In this document: piece by piece, positions 16,208 through 24,849 of the stretch | How the letters are laid out: each line of letters begins with the position of its first letter | How positions within the stretch are numbered: the stretch's first letter is position 1 | Origin: an uncultured Clostridium sp. | GTDB taxonomy: Bacteria > Bacillota > Clostridia > TANB77 > CAG-508 | Reading direction: 5' to 3' | Assembly: GCA_948468045.1 (NCBI GenBank) | Contig: CAOKGO010000017.1 | Span: 1-36,059, forward strand | DNA length: 36,059 bases | Position numbers and translations under genes: made by a program | The notes under the pieces: generated by a model | Told to the model about the DNA's origin: nothing | The model's database searches: none | What the model saw: the letters and a program-made list of their open reading frames with translations, nothing else

Positions 16208-16999
16208 TTATAACATGTGTTTTGCCTTTTTTTCTTCTTCATTGTTTTTTGATAAGAATTCTTTGGCAAATTTTAAATAACTTTTTGCTCCTTTTGATTT
16301 TGGATCATATTCTGTAATTGGCATTCCATAACTTGGAGCTTCACTTAGCCTTACATTTCTTGGTATTACTGTTTTGTATACTTTTTCTCCAAAGTATTTT
16401 TTTACTTCTTTTACTACTTGGTTTGATAGGTTTGTTCTTATGTCATACATTGTAAGTAGTGCTCCTTCTATTTGTATGTTTTTGTTTAGATGTTTTTTTA
16501 CTAGGTTTACTGTGTTTAGTAATTGACCTAATCCCTCTAATGCAAAGTATTCACATTGTACAGGTATTAGCACACTGTCTGATGCTGTAAATGCATTTAA
16601 TGTAACTAGCCCTAGTGATGGTGGACAGTCTATTAATATGTAGTCAAATTTGTTTTTTATTTCGTCTAGTTTTTCTTTTAGCCTTTGTTCTCTTGACATC
16701 ATTGATACTAGTTCTACTTCTGCTCCTGCTAGGTTCATGTTTGATGGACATACTTTTAGGTTTTTTATCATTGTTTTTTGTATTGTTTCTTCTATGCTAG
16801 TTTCATTTACTAATATGTCATATGTTGATGTTTCTACTTCTTTTTCTACTCCTAGTCCACTTGTGGCATTTCCTTGTGGGTCAGCATCTATTAACAATAC
16901 TTTTTTCCCTTTTTTTGCTAGTATTGTTCCTAAGTTTACTGTTGTTGTGGTTTTTCCTACTCCACCTTTTTGGTTTGCTAGTGCTATTATTTTTCCCAA
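16208..16999 (-). CDS. parA: Chromosome-partitioning ATPase ParA (Soj)
   Basis: 263 aa from the TTG at 16999. A deviant Walker A, NQKGGVGKTTTTVNL, lies at the N-terminus, with DADPQGNATSGLG and DYILIDCPPSLG completing the MinD/ParA ATPase signature. It cooperates with ParB in segregating origins and, in relatives, regulates DnaA. The frame is open to an ATG at 17014, but GGAGG is placed 8 nt before the TTG, and MGKIIALANQKGG is the usual family start, so TTG is preferred. Confidence 0.95.
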   Translation of the reverse strand: MGKIIALANQKGGVGKTTTTVNLGTILAKKGKKVLLIDADPQGNATSGLGVEKEVETSTYDILVNETSIEETIQKTMIKNLKVCPSNMNLAGAEVELVSMMSREQRLKEKLDEIKNKFDYILIDCPPSLGLVTLNAFTASDSVLIPVQCEYFALEGLGQLLNTVNLVKKHLNKNIQIEGALLTMYDIRTNLSNQVVKEVKKYFGEKVYKTVIPRNVRLSEAPSYGMPITEYDPKSKGAKSYLKFAKEFLSKNNEEEKKAKHML

Positions 17000-17050
17000 T
17001 TTGATTGCCTCCATTTTTAGTTTATTTTTACGTTTTAGTTTCTGTTTGTT

Positions 17051-17079
17051 ATATTATATATGATATAAAAATATTGCAA
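17051..17079 (-). promoter_or_regulatory. Candidate parAB promoter
   Basis: TTGCAA on the minus strand is followed by TATAAT (15-nt spacer) or TAATAT (17-nt spacer). The -35 box overlaps the T-run of the rsmG terminator, so one transcript ends where the next begins. Confidence 0.45.
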
Positions 17080-17118
17080 AAAAGTCAATGAATTTTAAGA
17101 AATTTATTGACTTTTTTT
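17078..17118 (-). terminator. Intrinsic terminator after rsmG
   Basis: Arms AAAAAAGTCAATAAATTT and the matching ATTGACTTTTTT around a short loop, A-run before and T-run after. It separates the mnmG-rsmG transcript from parAB. Confidence 0.75.
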
Positions 17119-17122
17119 GAAC

Positions 17123-17154
17123 TATTAGAAAAATCAAAGATTTTCCTATAATAT
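17123..17154. repeat. Palindromic repeat P1, variant copy 3
   Basis: Arms TATTAGAAAAATC and GATTTTCCTATAATA with a 3-nt loop. The outer TATTA/TAATA and CCTATAATA parts are as in other P1 copies, while the inner arms carry GATTTT instead of GAACTT, paired by matching changes. A similar inner arm occurs at 32322. Confidence 0.65.
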
Positions 17155-17162
17155 TAACACTT

Positions 17163-17885
17163 TTATTTTATAGGTTCTTTTGCTGGCATACCTGGTTTTC
17201 TTGGGTATTTTGCTGGTGTTTGTTTTATTTTCTTTGTTATTACAAGACTTCTTCCTATATCACTTTTTGGTAATTCAAATTTTTCTATTTTTTCTATTTT
17301 TCCACCTAGAACTGAAATACTTTTTTTACTTTGTTCTAGCTCTTCTTCTATTTTGGGTCCTTTCATGCTAATAGTGTAACCATTTATTGCGACTAATGGT
17401 ATTAGGTATTCTTCAAGTGTTGCAAGGTTTGCTACTGCTCTTGATATGGCATAGTCATACTGTTCTCGATTTTTTTTGTTTTGTCCAAATTCTTCTACTC
17501 TTGCATGTACCGCTTCTGTTTTTGATAGTTTTAGTTTTTCTTTTACTTCTTTTAAAAAGTTTATTCTTTTATTTAGAGAATCTAATAATGTTAGTTCTAT
17601 GTCCTCTCTAATTATTTTTAGTGGTATTCCAGGAAGTCCTGCTCCTGTCCCTACATCTATTACTTTGGCATTTTTCTTTATTTGTTTACTAATTGTTATT
17701 GAGTCTATAAAATGTTTTAAAATAATTTCTTTTGGATTTGTTATTGCAGTTAAGTTTATTTTTTCATTCCATATTAATAAAAGTTCCATATATGTGTAAA
17801 ATTTGTCGATTTGTTCTTCTTGCAACTTTATTTCTATTTCTTCACTGTACTTTTTTATAATTTCACTAAATTCTTGTTTTTCCAT
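17163..17885 (-). CDS. rsmG: 16S rRNA m7G527 methyltransferase RsmG (GidB)
   Basis: 240 aa. Methylates N7 of G527 in 16S rRNA using S-adenosylmethionine. The SAM-binding motif VIDVGTGAGLPGIPLKI (about 70-86) and the family segment YDYAISRAVANLATLEEYLIPL are present. The C-terminus ends with KYPRKPGMPAKEPI, typical of RsmG. The frame is open 22 codons further upstream, but AAAGGAG lies before the ATG at 17885, giving the usual length. It follows mnmG by about 90 bp. Confidence 0.95.
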   Translation of the reverse strand: MEKQEFSEIIKKYSEEIEIKLQEEQIDKFYTYMELLLIWNEKINLTAITNPKEIILKHFIDSITISKQIKKNAKVIDVGTGAGLPGIPLKIIREDIELTLLDSLNKRINFLKEVKEKLKLSKTEAVHARVEEFGQNKKNREQYDYAISRAVANLATLEEYLIPLVAINGYTISMKGPKIEEELEQSKKSISVLGGKIEKIEKFELPKSDIGRSLVITKKIKQTPAKYPRKPGMPAKEPIK

Positions 17886-17976
17886 AACTACTCCTTTTAT
17901 TTGACAAAGTTTATATATTTTTATTGCGTAATAATTCTCATGAGCTAACAAATCATATAAATTTTGTCATTAATTT

Positions 17977-19848
17977 TTAAACTGGATTTTGTTGTAAATA
18001 AACTAATAATACTGATATGTCTGCTGGTGAGACTCCTGATATTCTTGAGGCTTGTCCAATTGAATGTGGTTTTAATTTGTTTAGTTTTTGTCTTCCTTCT
18101 AAGCTTATTCCTTTTATTTTTTCATAATCAATATTTTCAGGCAAGATTTTGCTTTCTAGTTTTTTGAATTTTTCTACTTGTGCTTCTTGCATTTTTATAT
18201 ATCCTTCATATTTTATTTGGATTTCTACTTCTTCTTTTTCTTGTCTTGATAATTTAGGTCTTGTTTCATCTATAATAGCTAGTTTTTCATAGTTTAATTC
18301 TGTTCTTTTAAGTAGTTCTGACATTTTTGTTCCTGTTGATAGTTCTGCTGTTCCATTGTTTTTTAGAAGTTCGTTTACTTGTTTTGTTGGTTTTACAACC
18401 GTGTTTTTTAGTCTTTCTATTTCTGTTTCTATATTTTTCTTTTTTTGTTCAAATTTTTTGTATCTTTCATCTGAAATTAATCCTATTTCATGTCCTATTT
18501 TTGTTAATCTTAAATCAGCATTGTCTTGTCTAAGTAGCAAACGGTATTCTGCTCTTGATGTCATCATTCTGTATGGTTCGTTTGTTCCTTTTGTAACAAT
18601 ATCATCAATTAGTACTCCTATATATCCTTGTGTTCTGTCTAATATTAATGGCTCTTTTCCTTTTATTTTTTGTACACTGTTGATTCCTGCAATTAAGCCT
18701 TGACATGCTGCTTCTTCATATCCTGATGTTCCATTTATTTGTCCTGCCATGAATAGTCCATCTATTCCTTTGTATTCTAATGATAGTTTTAAATTTGATG
18801 GGTCTATACAGTCATATTCGATTGCATATGCTGGTCTTGTAAATTCTGCCTTTTCTAATCCTGGTATTGTATGGTATAATGCAATTTGCACATCTTCTGG
18901 CAATGAGGAACTCATGCCTTGTATGTACATTTCTTCAGTGTCTGTTCCTACTGGTTCAACAAATGCTTGATGTCTTGGCTTGTCACTAAATCGTACTACT
19001 TTGTCTTCTATTGATGGACAATATCTTGGGCCTGTTCCTTCTATCATTCCTGCATATAGTGGTGAACGATGTAGGTTTTGTTTTATTATTTCATGTGTTT
19101 TTTCGTTTGTGTATGTTAAGTAACAATCTACTTGTTCGAAGTCTTTTGGTTCGTTTTCAAATGAGAATGCTTCTATTCCATTGTCTCCTTTTTGTATTTC
19201 CATTTTACTAAAGTCTATGCTTCTTCTATTTATTCTAGCTGGTGTTCCTGTTTTAAATCTTACTAAGTTTATTCCTATTTTTTTTAGTGTTTCTGATAGT
19301 TGGTTTGCTGCTGCTACTCCATCTGGTCCACTTTCCTTGGAAAACTCTCCTATGAATATTTTTCCTTTCAGATATGTTCCTGTTGCTAATATTACTGCTT
19401 TTACTTTGTAGATTGCTCCTATATCTGTTGTTACTGAAGTTACTTTTCCATTTTCTACTTGTATGTCTACTATTTCTCCTTGTTTTACTTCTAAGTTTTC
19501 TTGTTTTTCTAATGTGTGTTTCATTTGTGCTTGATATTTTTTTCTGTCTGCTTGGGCTCTTAATGAGTGTACTGCTGGTCCTTTTGATGTGTTTAGCATT
19601 TTTATTTGTATCATTGTTTCATCTATATTTTTTCCCATTTCTCCTCCAAGGGCATCTATTTCTCTTACTAGATGTCCTTTAGAGCTTCCTCCTATGTGTG
19701 GGTTGCATGGCATATTTGCTATTGCTTCTAGACTGATTGAAAATATTAGTGTTTTCATTCCAAGTCTTGCTGCTGCCAAAGCTGCTTCACATCCTGCGTG
19801 TCCTGCTCCAACAACTGCTACATCATATTCGCCTGCTATATAGTTCAT
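17977..19848 (-). CDS. mnmG: tRNA uridine-34 modification enzyme MnmG (GidA)
   Basis: 623 aa, full length. FAD-dependent partner of MnmE in making the carboxymethylaminomethyl group at U34 of tRNAs. The dinucleotide-binding motif [20 protein letters not shown] is at the N-terminus, with [23 protein letters not shown] and the second signature [15 protein letters not shown]. The C-terminal helical domain has the [32 protein letters not shown] segment. CGG occurs only across a codon boundary (ACG GTT). Confidence 0.97.
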   Translation of the reverse strand: MNYIAGEYDVAVVGAGHAGCEAALAAARLGMKTLIFSISLEAIANMPCNPHIGGSSKGHLVREIDALGGEMGKNIDETMIQIKMLNTSKGPAVHSLRAQADRKKYQAQMKHTLEKQENLEVKQGEIVDIQVENGKVTSVTTDIGAIYKVKAVILATGTYLKGKIFIGEFSKESGPDGVAAANQLSETLKKIGINLVRFKTGTPARINRRSIDFSKMEIQKGDNGIEAFSFENEPKDFEQVDCYLTYTNEKTHEIIKQNLHRSPLYAGMIEGTGPRYCPSIEDKVVRFSDKPRHQAFVEPVGTDTEEMYIQGMSSSLPEDVQIALYHTIPGLEKAEFTRPAYAIEYDCIDPSNLKLSLEYKGIDGLFMAGQINGTSGYEEAACQGLIAGINSVQKIKGKEPLILDRTQGYIGVLIDDIVTKGTNEPYRMMTSRAEYRLLLRQDNADLRLTKIGHEIGLISDERYKKFEQKKKNIETEIERLKNTVVKPTKQVNELLKNNGTAELSTGTKMSELLKRTELNYEKLAIIDETRPKLSRQEKEEVEIQIKYEGYIKMQEAQVEKFKKLESKILPENIDYEKIKGISLEGRQKLNKLKPHSIGQASRISGVSPADISVLLVYLQQNPV

Positions 19849-20440
19849 TTTTTATCACATTCCTTTCTATTTTTGGTTTTTATTTTTTATTAGATTTTTT
19901 ATAAATGTTTTATTTTGAGATGTTTTTCACCTTTTCCTTGTGAAACAGGAAATCTTGTTTTTCAGAATTGTTTAGTTGTTTTTTACTTTTAAGTTATTGT
20001 TGTTTGCTTTTATTTTTTGTGTTTTTCGCTTTTATTTGTGTGTTTTTCTTGTTTTTTCTTTTTTATGTATGTTTTTACTTGTTAGTTCTTATTGTTATGT
20101 ATTCTTGTTGCTTTTTTGTTTTTATTTGTTGCTTACGACTTTTTTAATTATGCAAAAATATATAAAGTTGTGTGATAATTTCTTGACATGAGCTTTTTTA
20201 TAATTATTATATTTTTACAAATATTTATTTACAGAGCTTATTTGTTTTGTTTGCTTTTATTTTGCTCTTATTTTAGTTTTTTGTTTGTATTTGTGGAATT
20301 ATATTGTTTTTTTATAAAATTGTCTTATTTTTCATTTTCGTAAAGAATTATTAAGCTTGTTTTATTGCAATTCACAACTAAAATTTTTATATATAAATTT
20401 ATTTTTTTATATAATGATTTTTGTTGCTACTAATTCAATT
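19849..20440. other. Gene-free, strongly T-rich gap between mnmE and mnmG
   Basis: About 590 bp with no convincing gene on either strand. The plus strand is T-rich with few A, so open frames there are low-complexity. A plus-strand TTGACA at 20183 with a 17-nt spacer to ATTATA looks promoter-like, but leads into the 3' end of mnmE. A TTTCCT/AGGAAA hairpin lies at about 19934-19953. I cannot say whether it encodes an RNA. Confidence 0.4.
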
Positions 20441-21806
20441 TTATTTTCCTAAGCAAAATTTAGCAAAAATTTCATTTATTATATCTTCACTTATTATTTC
20501 TCCTGTTATGTTTCCTAAATCTTCTAATATGTCTTTTATGAAAATTGCTATTATATCTAATGGCATTTTTTGGTTTATTGTTTCTTTTGTCTTTTTTACA
20601 TTTTCAATTGCTTTTGTTATTAAGTTTTTGTGTCTTATGTTTGTAATTATTATTTCATTGTCTAAATTTATTTGGTTTAAGTTAAACATTTTTGTTATTT
20701 CTTCTTGTAGCTCTACTATTCCCTCATTATTTAGTGCTGATATTTTTATAATTTTGCTGTTTTGTTTTTGTAGGTTTTTATCTTTTTCTTGTAGTACTGT
20801 TTTTAAGTCTGTTTTGTTTAGTAATATTATTGATTTTTTGTCTTTTATTAGTTCTAATATTTCTATATCTTCTTGTGTTAATTCTTGTGTTATGTCGAAA
20901 ATTGCAATAATTAAATCTGCTTCTTTGGCTATTTCCCTAGATTTTGCTATTCCTATTTTTTCTACTTCGTCTTTTGCTTGTCTTATACCTGCTGTATCTA
21001 TTAATTTTAATGGTATTCCATTAATGTTTACAAATTCTTCTATTGTGTCTCTTGTTGTTCCTGCATATTGGGTTACAATTGCTCTGTCTTCTTTGAGTAT
21101 GGCATTTAATAATGATGATTTTCCAGCGTTTGGCTTTCCTATTATTGCTGTTTTTATTCCCTCTTTTATTATTTTTCCATTGTCAAAGCTTTTTTCTAGT
21201 GTTTGTAATTTTTGTTCTACTTTGTTTAACATTTCTAGTATTTGTTTATTTGTGATTTCCTCTACGTCATATTCTGGATAGTCTATTGCAACTTCAATTC
21301 CTATCATTACATCTAATATGTCTTGTTTTATTTGTGCTATTTGTTTTGATAATATACCGTTCTAATTGTTTTATTCCTGTTTTTGCTTCTCTTTCAGATT
21401 TTGCATGAATTACGTCTATTACAGATTCTGCTTGTATTAGGTCTATTCTACCATTTAGGAATGCTCTTTTGGTGAATTCTCCTGGTTCTGCAAGCTCTGC
21501 TCCATTTTTTAAACATAGTTCTAGTATTTTTTTTACCATTATATTTCCACCATGTGAGTTGATTTCACACATATCTTCTGTTGTATAGCTTTTTGGTGCT
21601 TTAAAATATGATACTAGTACTTCATCTATAATTTCACCATTTTCTACTATATTTCCATATTTTATTGTGTATCCTTTTATTTTTTTAGTTTTGTTTTTTG
21701 GTTCAAATATTTTGTTTAGAATTTCGAAACATTCTTTTCCACTTATTCTTACTATTCCTATTCCTCCAATTCCTGGTGCCGTAGAAATTGATGCTATTGT
21801 ATTCAT
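20441..21806 (-). CDS. mnmE: tRNA modification GTPase MnmE (TrmE), needs a +1 frameshift at CGG
   Basis: 454 aa when read through one +1 shift, the usual MnmE length. The N-terminal folate-binding domain starts [23 protein letters not shown]. Frame 0 reaches CGG after QLE (codon 150) and stops 20 codons later. Skipping the C gives [14 protein letters not shown] and runs into the helical and GTPase domains. The position is well conserved in the family: E. coli MnmE has SLQGAFS here, with Gly. The G domain shows [22 protein letters not shown] and NKTD, and the C-terminus ends CLGK, the C(I/L/V)GK motif required for activity. It acts with MnmG, which is downstream on the same strand. Unshifted reading would separate the folate domain from the GTPase. 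Confidence 0.93.
21357..21359 (-). other. CGG +1 frameshift site 5 (mnmE)
   Basis: Frame 0 reads TTA GAA CGG TAT ATT and ends 20 codons on. Skipping C gives GAA (C) GGT ATA TTA TCA, Glu-Gly-Ile-Leu-Ser, aligning with Q-G-A-F-S of E. coli MnmE. T is the fourth base here. This is the strongest site because MnmE is a conserved housekeeping protein. Confidence 0.95.
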
Positions 21807-21896
21807 TCTTTTTTCTCCTTTCTCGTTTGTCTATAAAAAAATATATCAATACATTTAATAGATTAATTTACGTTAGTAAAATTGTGTACAATTCTT

Positions 21897-21931
21897 ATAT
21901 TATAGGAAGTTTTCCAAACTTCCTATAATAT
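21897..21931. repeat. Palindromic repeat P1, copy 4 (perfect)
   Basis: Perfect 16-bp arms with a 3-nt loop. Its left flank, TAGTAAAATTGTGTACAATTCTT, is shared almost exactly with the copy at 31500, except for one T. It lies between jag and mnmE. Confidence 0.85.
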
Positions 21932-21993
21932 AAAAATAGGCCAAAGATGAACTTACAAAAAATTTGTAAAATCCGACCTTTGACCTCCGATTT

Positions 21994-22680
21994 TTATTGG
22001 TTTTTGTTTTTTAGTGATACTATTATTCTTCTATATGGTTCTTCCCCTATGCTTGTTGTTTCTACTCTTGAATGTTTTTGTAATTTACTATGTATTATTT
22101 TTCTTTCATATGCTTGCATTGGCTCTAGTTTTATTGGTTGTCCTGTTCTTGTTACTGTTTTTGCAACTTTAGTTGCTAGATCTTCTAGGGTTTTTTCTCT
22201 TTTTTCTTTATAACCACCTATGTCTAGTATTACTCTAATTCTGTTTTCTATTCCTTTTCCACCTATTGCAGATAGGATGTTTTGTAATGCATATAGTGTT
22301 TCTCCTCTGTATCCAATTAGGTATCCTAGGTTTTGGCTCGTAATGTTTACATTTATGTGGCTTTCTGTATTTGTTATTTCATATTTTGTACCTTCTGGTA
22401 GTTGTTTTATGAATTCTTTTAGAAAGTTTTCTAGGTTTTGTTTTGCTTTTTCTTGTTCTTGTTTATTTAAGTGTATTTGTTTTTTTGGTGTTATTTTGTT
22501 TTCTTTTATTGTCATTTCTACTTTTACTATTCTTGGTGCTAAAATACTAAAAAAGCTTCTTTTGTCTTCGTTTTCTAATACTTTGATGTCTACGCAGTCT
22601 TTTGGAACGTTTAATTGTTTTAAACCATTTTCTATGGCTTCATTTGTTGTTTTTCCTTCTGCTATTATTGTTTTTTCCAT
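21994..22680 (-). CDS. jag: RNA-binding protein Jag (KhpB/EloR)
   Basis: 228 aa. The Jag N-terminal domain (about 1-50), a KH domain with GYLIGYRGETLYALQNIL (about 125-145) and a C-terminal R3H domain with AYERKIIHSKLQ, including the R-x3-H motif, are in the family order. It binds small RNAs and affects cell elongation in relatives. It begins 12 bp after yidC, as in most Firmicutes. Confidence 0.93.
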   Translation of the reverse strand: MEKTIIAEGKTTNEAIENGLKQLNVPKDCVDIKVLENEDKRSFFSILAPRIVKVEMTIKENKITPKKQIHLNKQEQEKAKQNLENFLKEFIKQLPEGTKYEITNTESHINVNITSQNLGYLIGYRGETLYALQNILSAIGGKGIENRIRVILDIGGYKEKREKTLEDLATKVAKTVTRTGQPIKLEPMQAYERKIIHSKLQKHSRVETTSIGEEPYRRIIVSLKNKNQ

Positions 22681-22692
22681 AGATTACTCCTC

Positions 22693-23574
22693 CTAATCTT
22701 CTTGTGCTATTGCTTTATCTAATATTATTCTTTCTAGAATCATTAAAATGTTACTTATTAACCAATATAGTGCTAATCCAAGTGGTGCTACAAATGCTAT
22801 TGATATTGACATTATTGGCATCATCCAAGACATCATTTTGTTTGTTTGCATTACTGCATCCATTTCGTTTTCTTTTTGTTCTTCTTGGTTTTCTCCCACT
22901 TCTATTACTGCTTTTTCTTTCTCTTTTTTCTTTTCTTGCATTGCTGTTGTCATTCTTATTGATACAAATGATGATATTATGTAAAGGATTGGTATTACAT
23001 ATACTGTATAGTCTGTCATGTTTTGTTGAGGTATTTTACTAAGGTCTAATCCTAAAAAGTTCATTTGTATGTTTAGTTTTTCTACATTGTTGTCTTTTGG
23101 ATTTTTTTCTTTTAACCATTGATATTCTCTTATTAAGTCAATTTCTGGATATACTTTGCTTATTTCTCTTCCCTCTTCTTGTAGTTGTGTTACGTATTTG
23201 TTTATGTCTTCTGTTGGGATTTTTTCCATATATGTTATTGGACTTTTTACTAGGTAGAATATTGATAGTAGTAATAATAGTTGTACTATTGCTGTTAGAC
23301 ATCCACTAAATGGACTCATTTTTTCGTTTTTGTATAAGTCCATTATTTCTTGGTTCATTTTTTCTGGGTCGTTTTTGTATTTGAATTGTATTGCTTTCAT
23401 TTTTTCTTGTATTTTTGCACTTTTTTTCATTGTTTTTTGTTGGTTTATTGATAGTGGTATTAATATTAGTTTTATTATGATTGTAAATAAGATGATTGCA
23501 ATTCCGTAGTTGTTTATTAGGTTATATAAAAACGATAGTAAATAACCGAAAAGACTTGCAAAAAATTCAAACAT
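22693..23574 (-). CDS. yidC: Membrane protein insertase YidC
   Basis: 293 aa. Inserts proteins into the cytoplasmic membrane, alone or with Sec. Membrane segments at about 17-40, 90-112, 190-210 and 250-282, with the cytoplasmic hairpin KTMKKSAKIQEKMKAIQFKYK after the first, fit YidC. An unusual charged insert, KKKEKEKAVIEVGENQEEQKENE, precedes the last segments. It follows yidD by about 17 bp. Confidence 0.94.
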   Translation of the reverse strand: MFEFFASLFGYLLSFLYNLINNYGIAIILFTIIIKLILIPLSINQQKTMKKSAKIQEKMKAIQFKYKNDPEKMNQEIMDLYKNEKMSPFSGCLTAIVQLLLLLSIFYLVKSPITYMEKIPTEDINKYVTQLQEEGREISKVYPEIDLIREYQWLKEKNPKDNNVEKLNIQMNFLGLDLSKIPQQNMTDYTVYVIPILYIISSFVSIRMTTAMQEKKKEKEKAVIEVGENQEEQKENEMDAVMQTNKMMSWMMPIMSISIAFVAPLGLALYWLISNILMILERIILDKAIAQED

Positions 23575-23591
23575 ATATGTTCCTCCTAAGT

Positions 23592-23810
23592 TTATTTTAA
23601 TGGGTCATATCCACCTTTTGAGAAAGGATTACATCTTAAAATTCTGTAAATTCCTTTGATGCTTCCTTTTATTGCTCCATATTTTTGTATCGCTTGTTTT
23701 GTGTATTCTGAGCAGGTTGGATAGTATTTGCAATGAATGTTTTTACTTTTAAAGACTATTGAGATGTTTTTTTGATACCATTTTATTAGCCATATCAGTA
23801 ATTTTTTCAT
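23592..23810 (-). CDS. yidD: Membrane protein insertion efficiency factor YidD
   Basis: 72 aa. Small family protein with [19 protein letters not shown] and [15 protein letters not shown], both diagnostic. Its start overlaps the rnpA stop by 4 bp, the normal order rnpA-yidD-yidC. Confidence 0.95.
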   Translation of the reverse strand: MKKLLIWLIKWYQKNISIVFKSKNIHCKYYPTCSEYTKQAIQKYGAIKGSIKGIYRILRCNPFSKGGYDPLK

Positions 23811-24160
23811 AGCTTTTCCTCTATTATTTTTGCTTTATCAAATATTGTTTTTATGTCTTGGTTTATGTTTTTATATGTTGCTTTTTTTATGTCTACTTTT
23901 TTCTTCCATAAGATTACTATTTGGTTTCCCGTTTTTATTGTTTCTTCTTGGGTTCTGTAACTTTCTCTTATTAGCCTTTTGATTTTATTTCTTTTTACTG
24001 CTTTTGCTATTTTTACGCTAATTGCTATTCCTAAGAAGTTTATTTTTTGTTTGTTGTTTATTTTTATGAATGCTTCAAGGTATTTTCCCCCATAGTATGA
24101 GCCTTTTGATAAAGTGTTTTTGAATTCATAGTTTTTTTTCATCATTTTTGTTTTTTTCAT
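23807..24160 (-). CDS. rnpA: Ribonuclease P protein component
   Basis: 117 aa. Protein subunit that binds the RNase P RNA and 5' leader of pre-tRNA. The RNR signature [18 protein letters not shown] and the preceding GIAISVKI strand are present. The frame continues 32 codons further upstream, but residues before the Met at 24160 do not fit the family, and AAAGGA lies upstream. Includes GAxK-like start [19 protein letters not shown]. Confidence 0.93.
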   Translation of the reverse strand: MKKTKMMKKNYEFKNTLSKGSYYGGKYLEAFIKINNKQKINFLGIAISVKIAKAVKRNKIKRLIRESYRTQEETIKTGNQIVILWKKKVDIKKATYKNINQDIKTIFDKAKIIEEKL

Positions 24161-24270
24161 TCTTTGTTTTTCCTTTCTTTCAAGGTAAATACAAAGGAAT
24201 TTTATACTAGTTAAAGCTTTTGACCAAATTTGTTTTATAATTTGGTACACAAACAATTTGTCTGTTATGT

Positions 24271-24302
24271 GTTATAGGAAAATTTAAAGGTTTTCCTATA
24301 AC
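24271..24302. repeat. Palindromic repeat P1, variant copy 5
   Basis: Arms GTTATAGGAAAA and TTTTCCTATAAC (12 bp, perfect). The outer pair is G-C in place of A-T, as in the copy at 32322. It lies between rpmH and rnpA. Confidence 0.75.
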
Positions 24303-24349
24303 ATTAACACGTCCTTTTTGCTTTTTATACTAGTTTTAGCTTTTTATTT

Positions 24350-24484
24350 TTATGCTGTTAGTTTTTTTCTTCCTTTTGCTCTTCTTGCTTTTAGTACGTT
24401 TCTACCTGCTCTTGTTTTCATTCTTTTCATAAATCCGTGTTCTTTCTTTTCTTGTCTATTTTTTGGTTGAAATGTTCTTTTCAT
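24350..24484 (-). CDS. rpmH: 50S ribosomal protein L34
   Basis: 44 aa: begins [21 protein letters not shown] and continues with [21 protein letters not shown], the highly conserved L34 sequence. AGGAGG lies about 10 nt upstream. It is the first gene of the minus-strand block and diverges from dnaA, the classic origin arrangement in Firmicutes. Confidence 0.97.
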   Translation of the reverse strand: MKRTFQPKNRQEKKEHGFMKRMKTRAGRNVLKARRAKGRKKLTA

Positions 24485-24524
24485 TTTCCATACACCTCCT
24501 ACTGTTTAATCAACAAGTATATCG

Positions 24525-24554
24525 ATTATACCTCATCTTATGGTATAAAGTCAA
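24525..24554 (-). promoter_or_regulatory. rpmH promoter
   Basis: TTGACT and TATAAT on the minus strand with an 18-nt spacer, about 40 nt before the rpmH start. Close to the sigma-A consensus. Confidence 0.75.
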
Positions 24555-24613
24555 GTATTTTTCAAATTTTTTTTATTTTTATTTTATGTTGATTTTTAGT
24601 TTTTTTGTTTTGT

Positions 24614-24849
24614 TTTCCACAGTTTTTTGTCTTTTTTTCCACATAAAAAAATTTTTTTCCACAATTTTGTTGACTTATTGTGTATAAATCTGTTATTATT
24701 GGGGAGTAAAAAATTATGAGAGATTTTTACTGAAAATACTTGAATTTATGTTCGTATAAATCATCTTTGTTTTTACAAAATTTTATTAAACTTATCAACA
24801 TCTGTGGATAAGTTTGTGGATAACTTTTTAATAGAAAGGATGATTTTTA
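24614..24849. other. oriC, part upstream of dnaA (DnaA-box cluster)
   Basis: Three TTTTCCACA boxes at 24614, 24636 and 24656, spaced about 21 bp, are followed by TTATCAACA at 24792 and two consensus boxes TGTGGATAA at 24803 and 24815. The cluster includes the dnaA promoter, so DnaA probably represses its own gene. This corresponds to the upstream half of a bipartite Firmicute origin. Confidence 0.85.
24671..24700 (+). promoter_or_regulatory. Candidate dnaA promoter
   Basis: TTGACT with an 18-nt spacer to TATTAT, about 150 nt before the dnaA start and inside the DnaA-box cluster. Confidence 0.5.

Noticed and set aside
19921..19955. parS-like site (GTGAAACA half-site)
   Set aside because: Only one half matches the TGTTTCACGTGAAACA consensus; the other half is absent at the correct spacing.
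20183..20216. Plus-strand promoter driving a small RNA in the mnmE-mnmG gap
   Set aside because: TTGACA and ATTATA are present with a 17-nt spacer, but no terminator or structured product follows before mnmE; the region is too AT-rich to trust.
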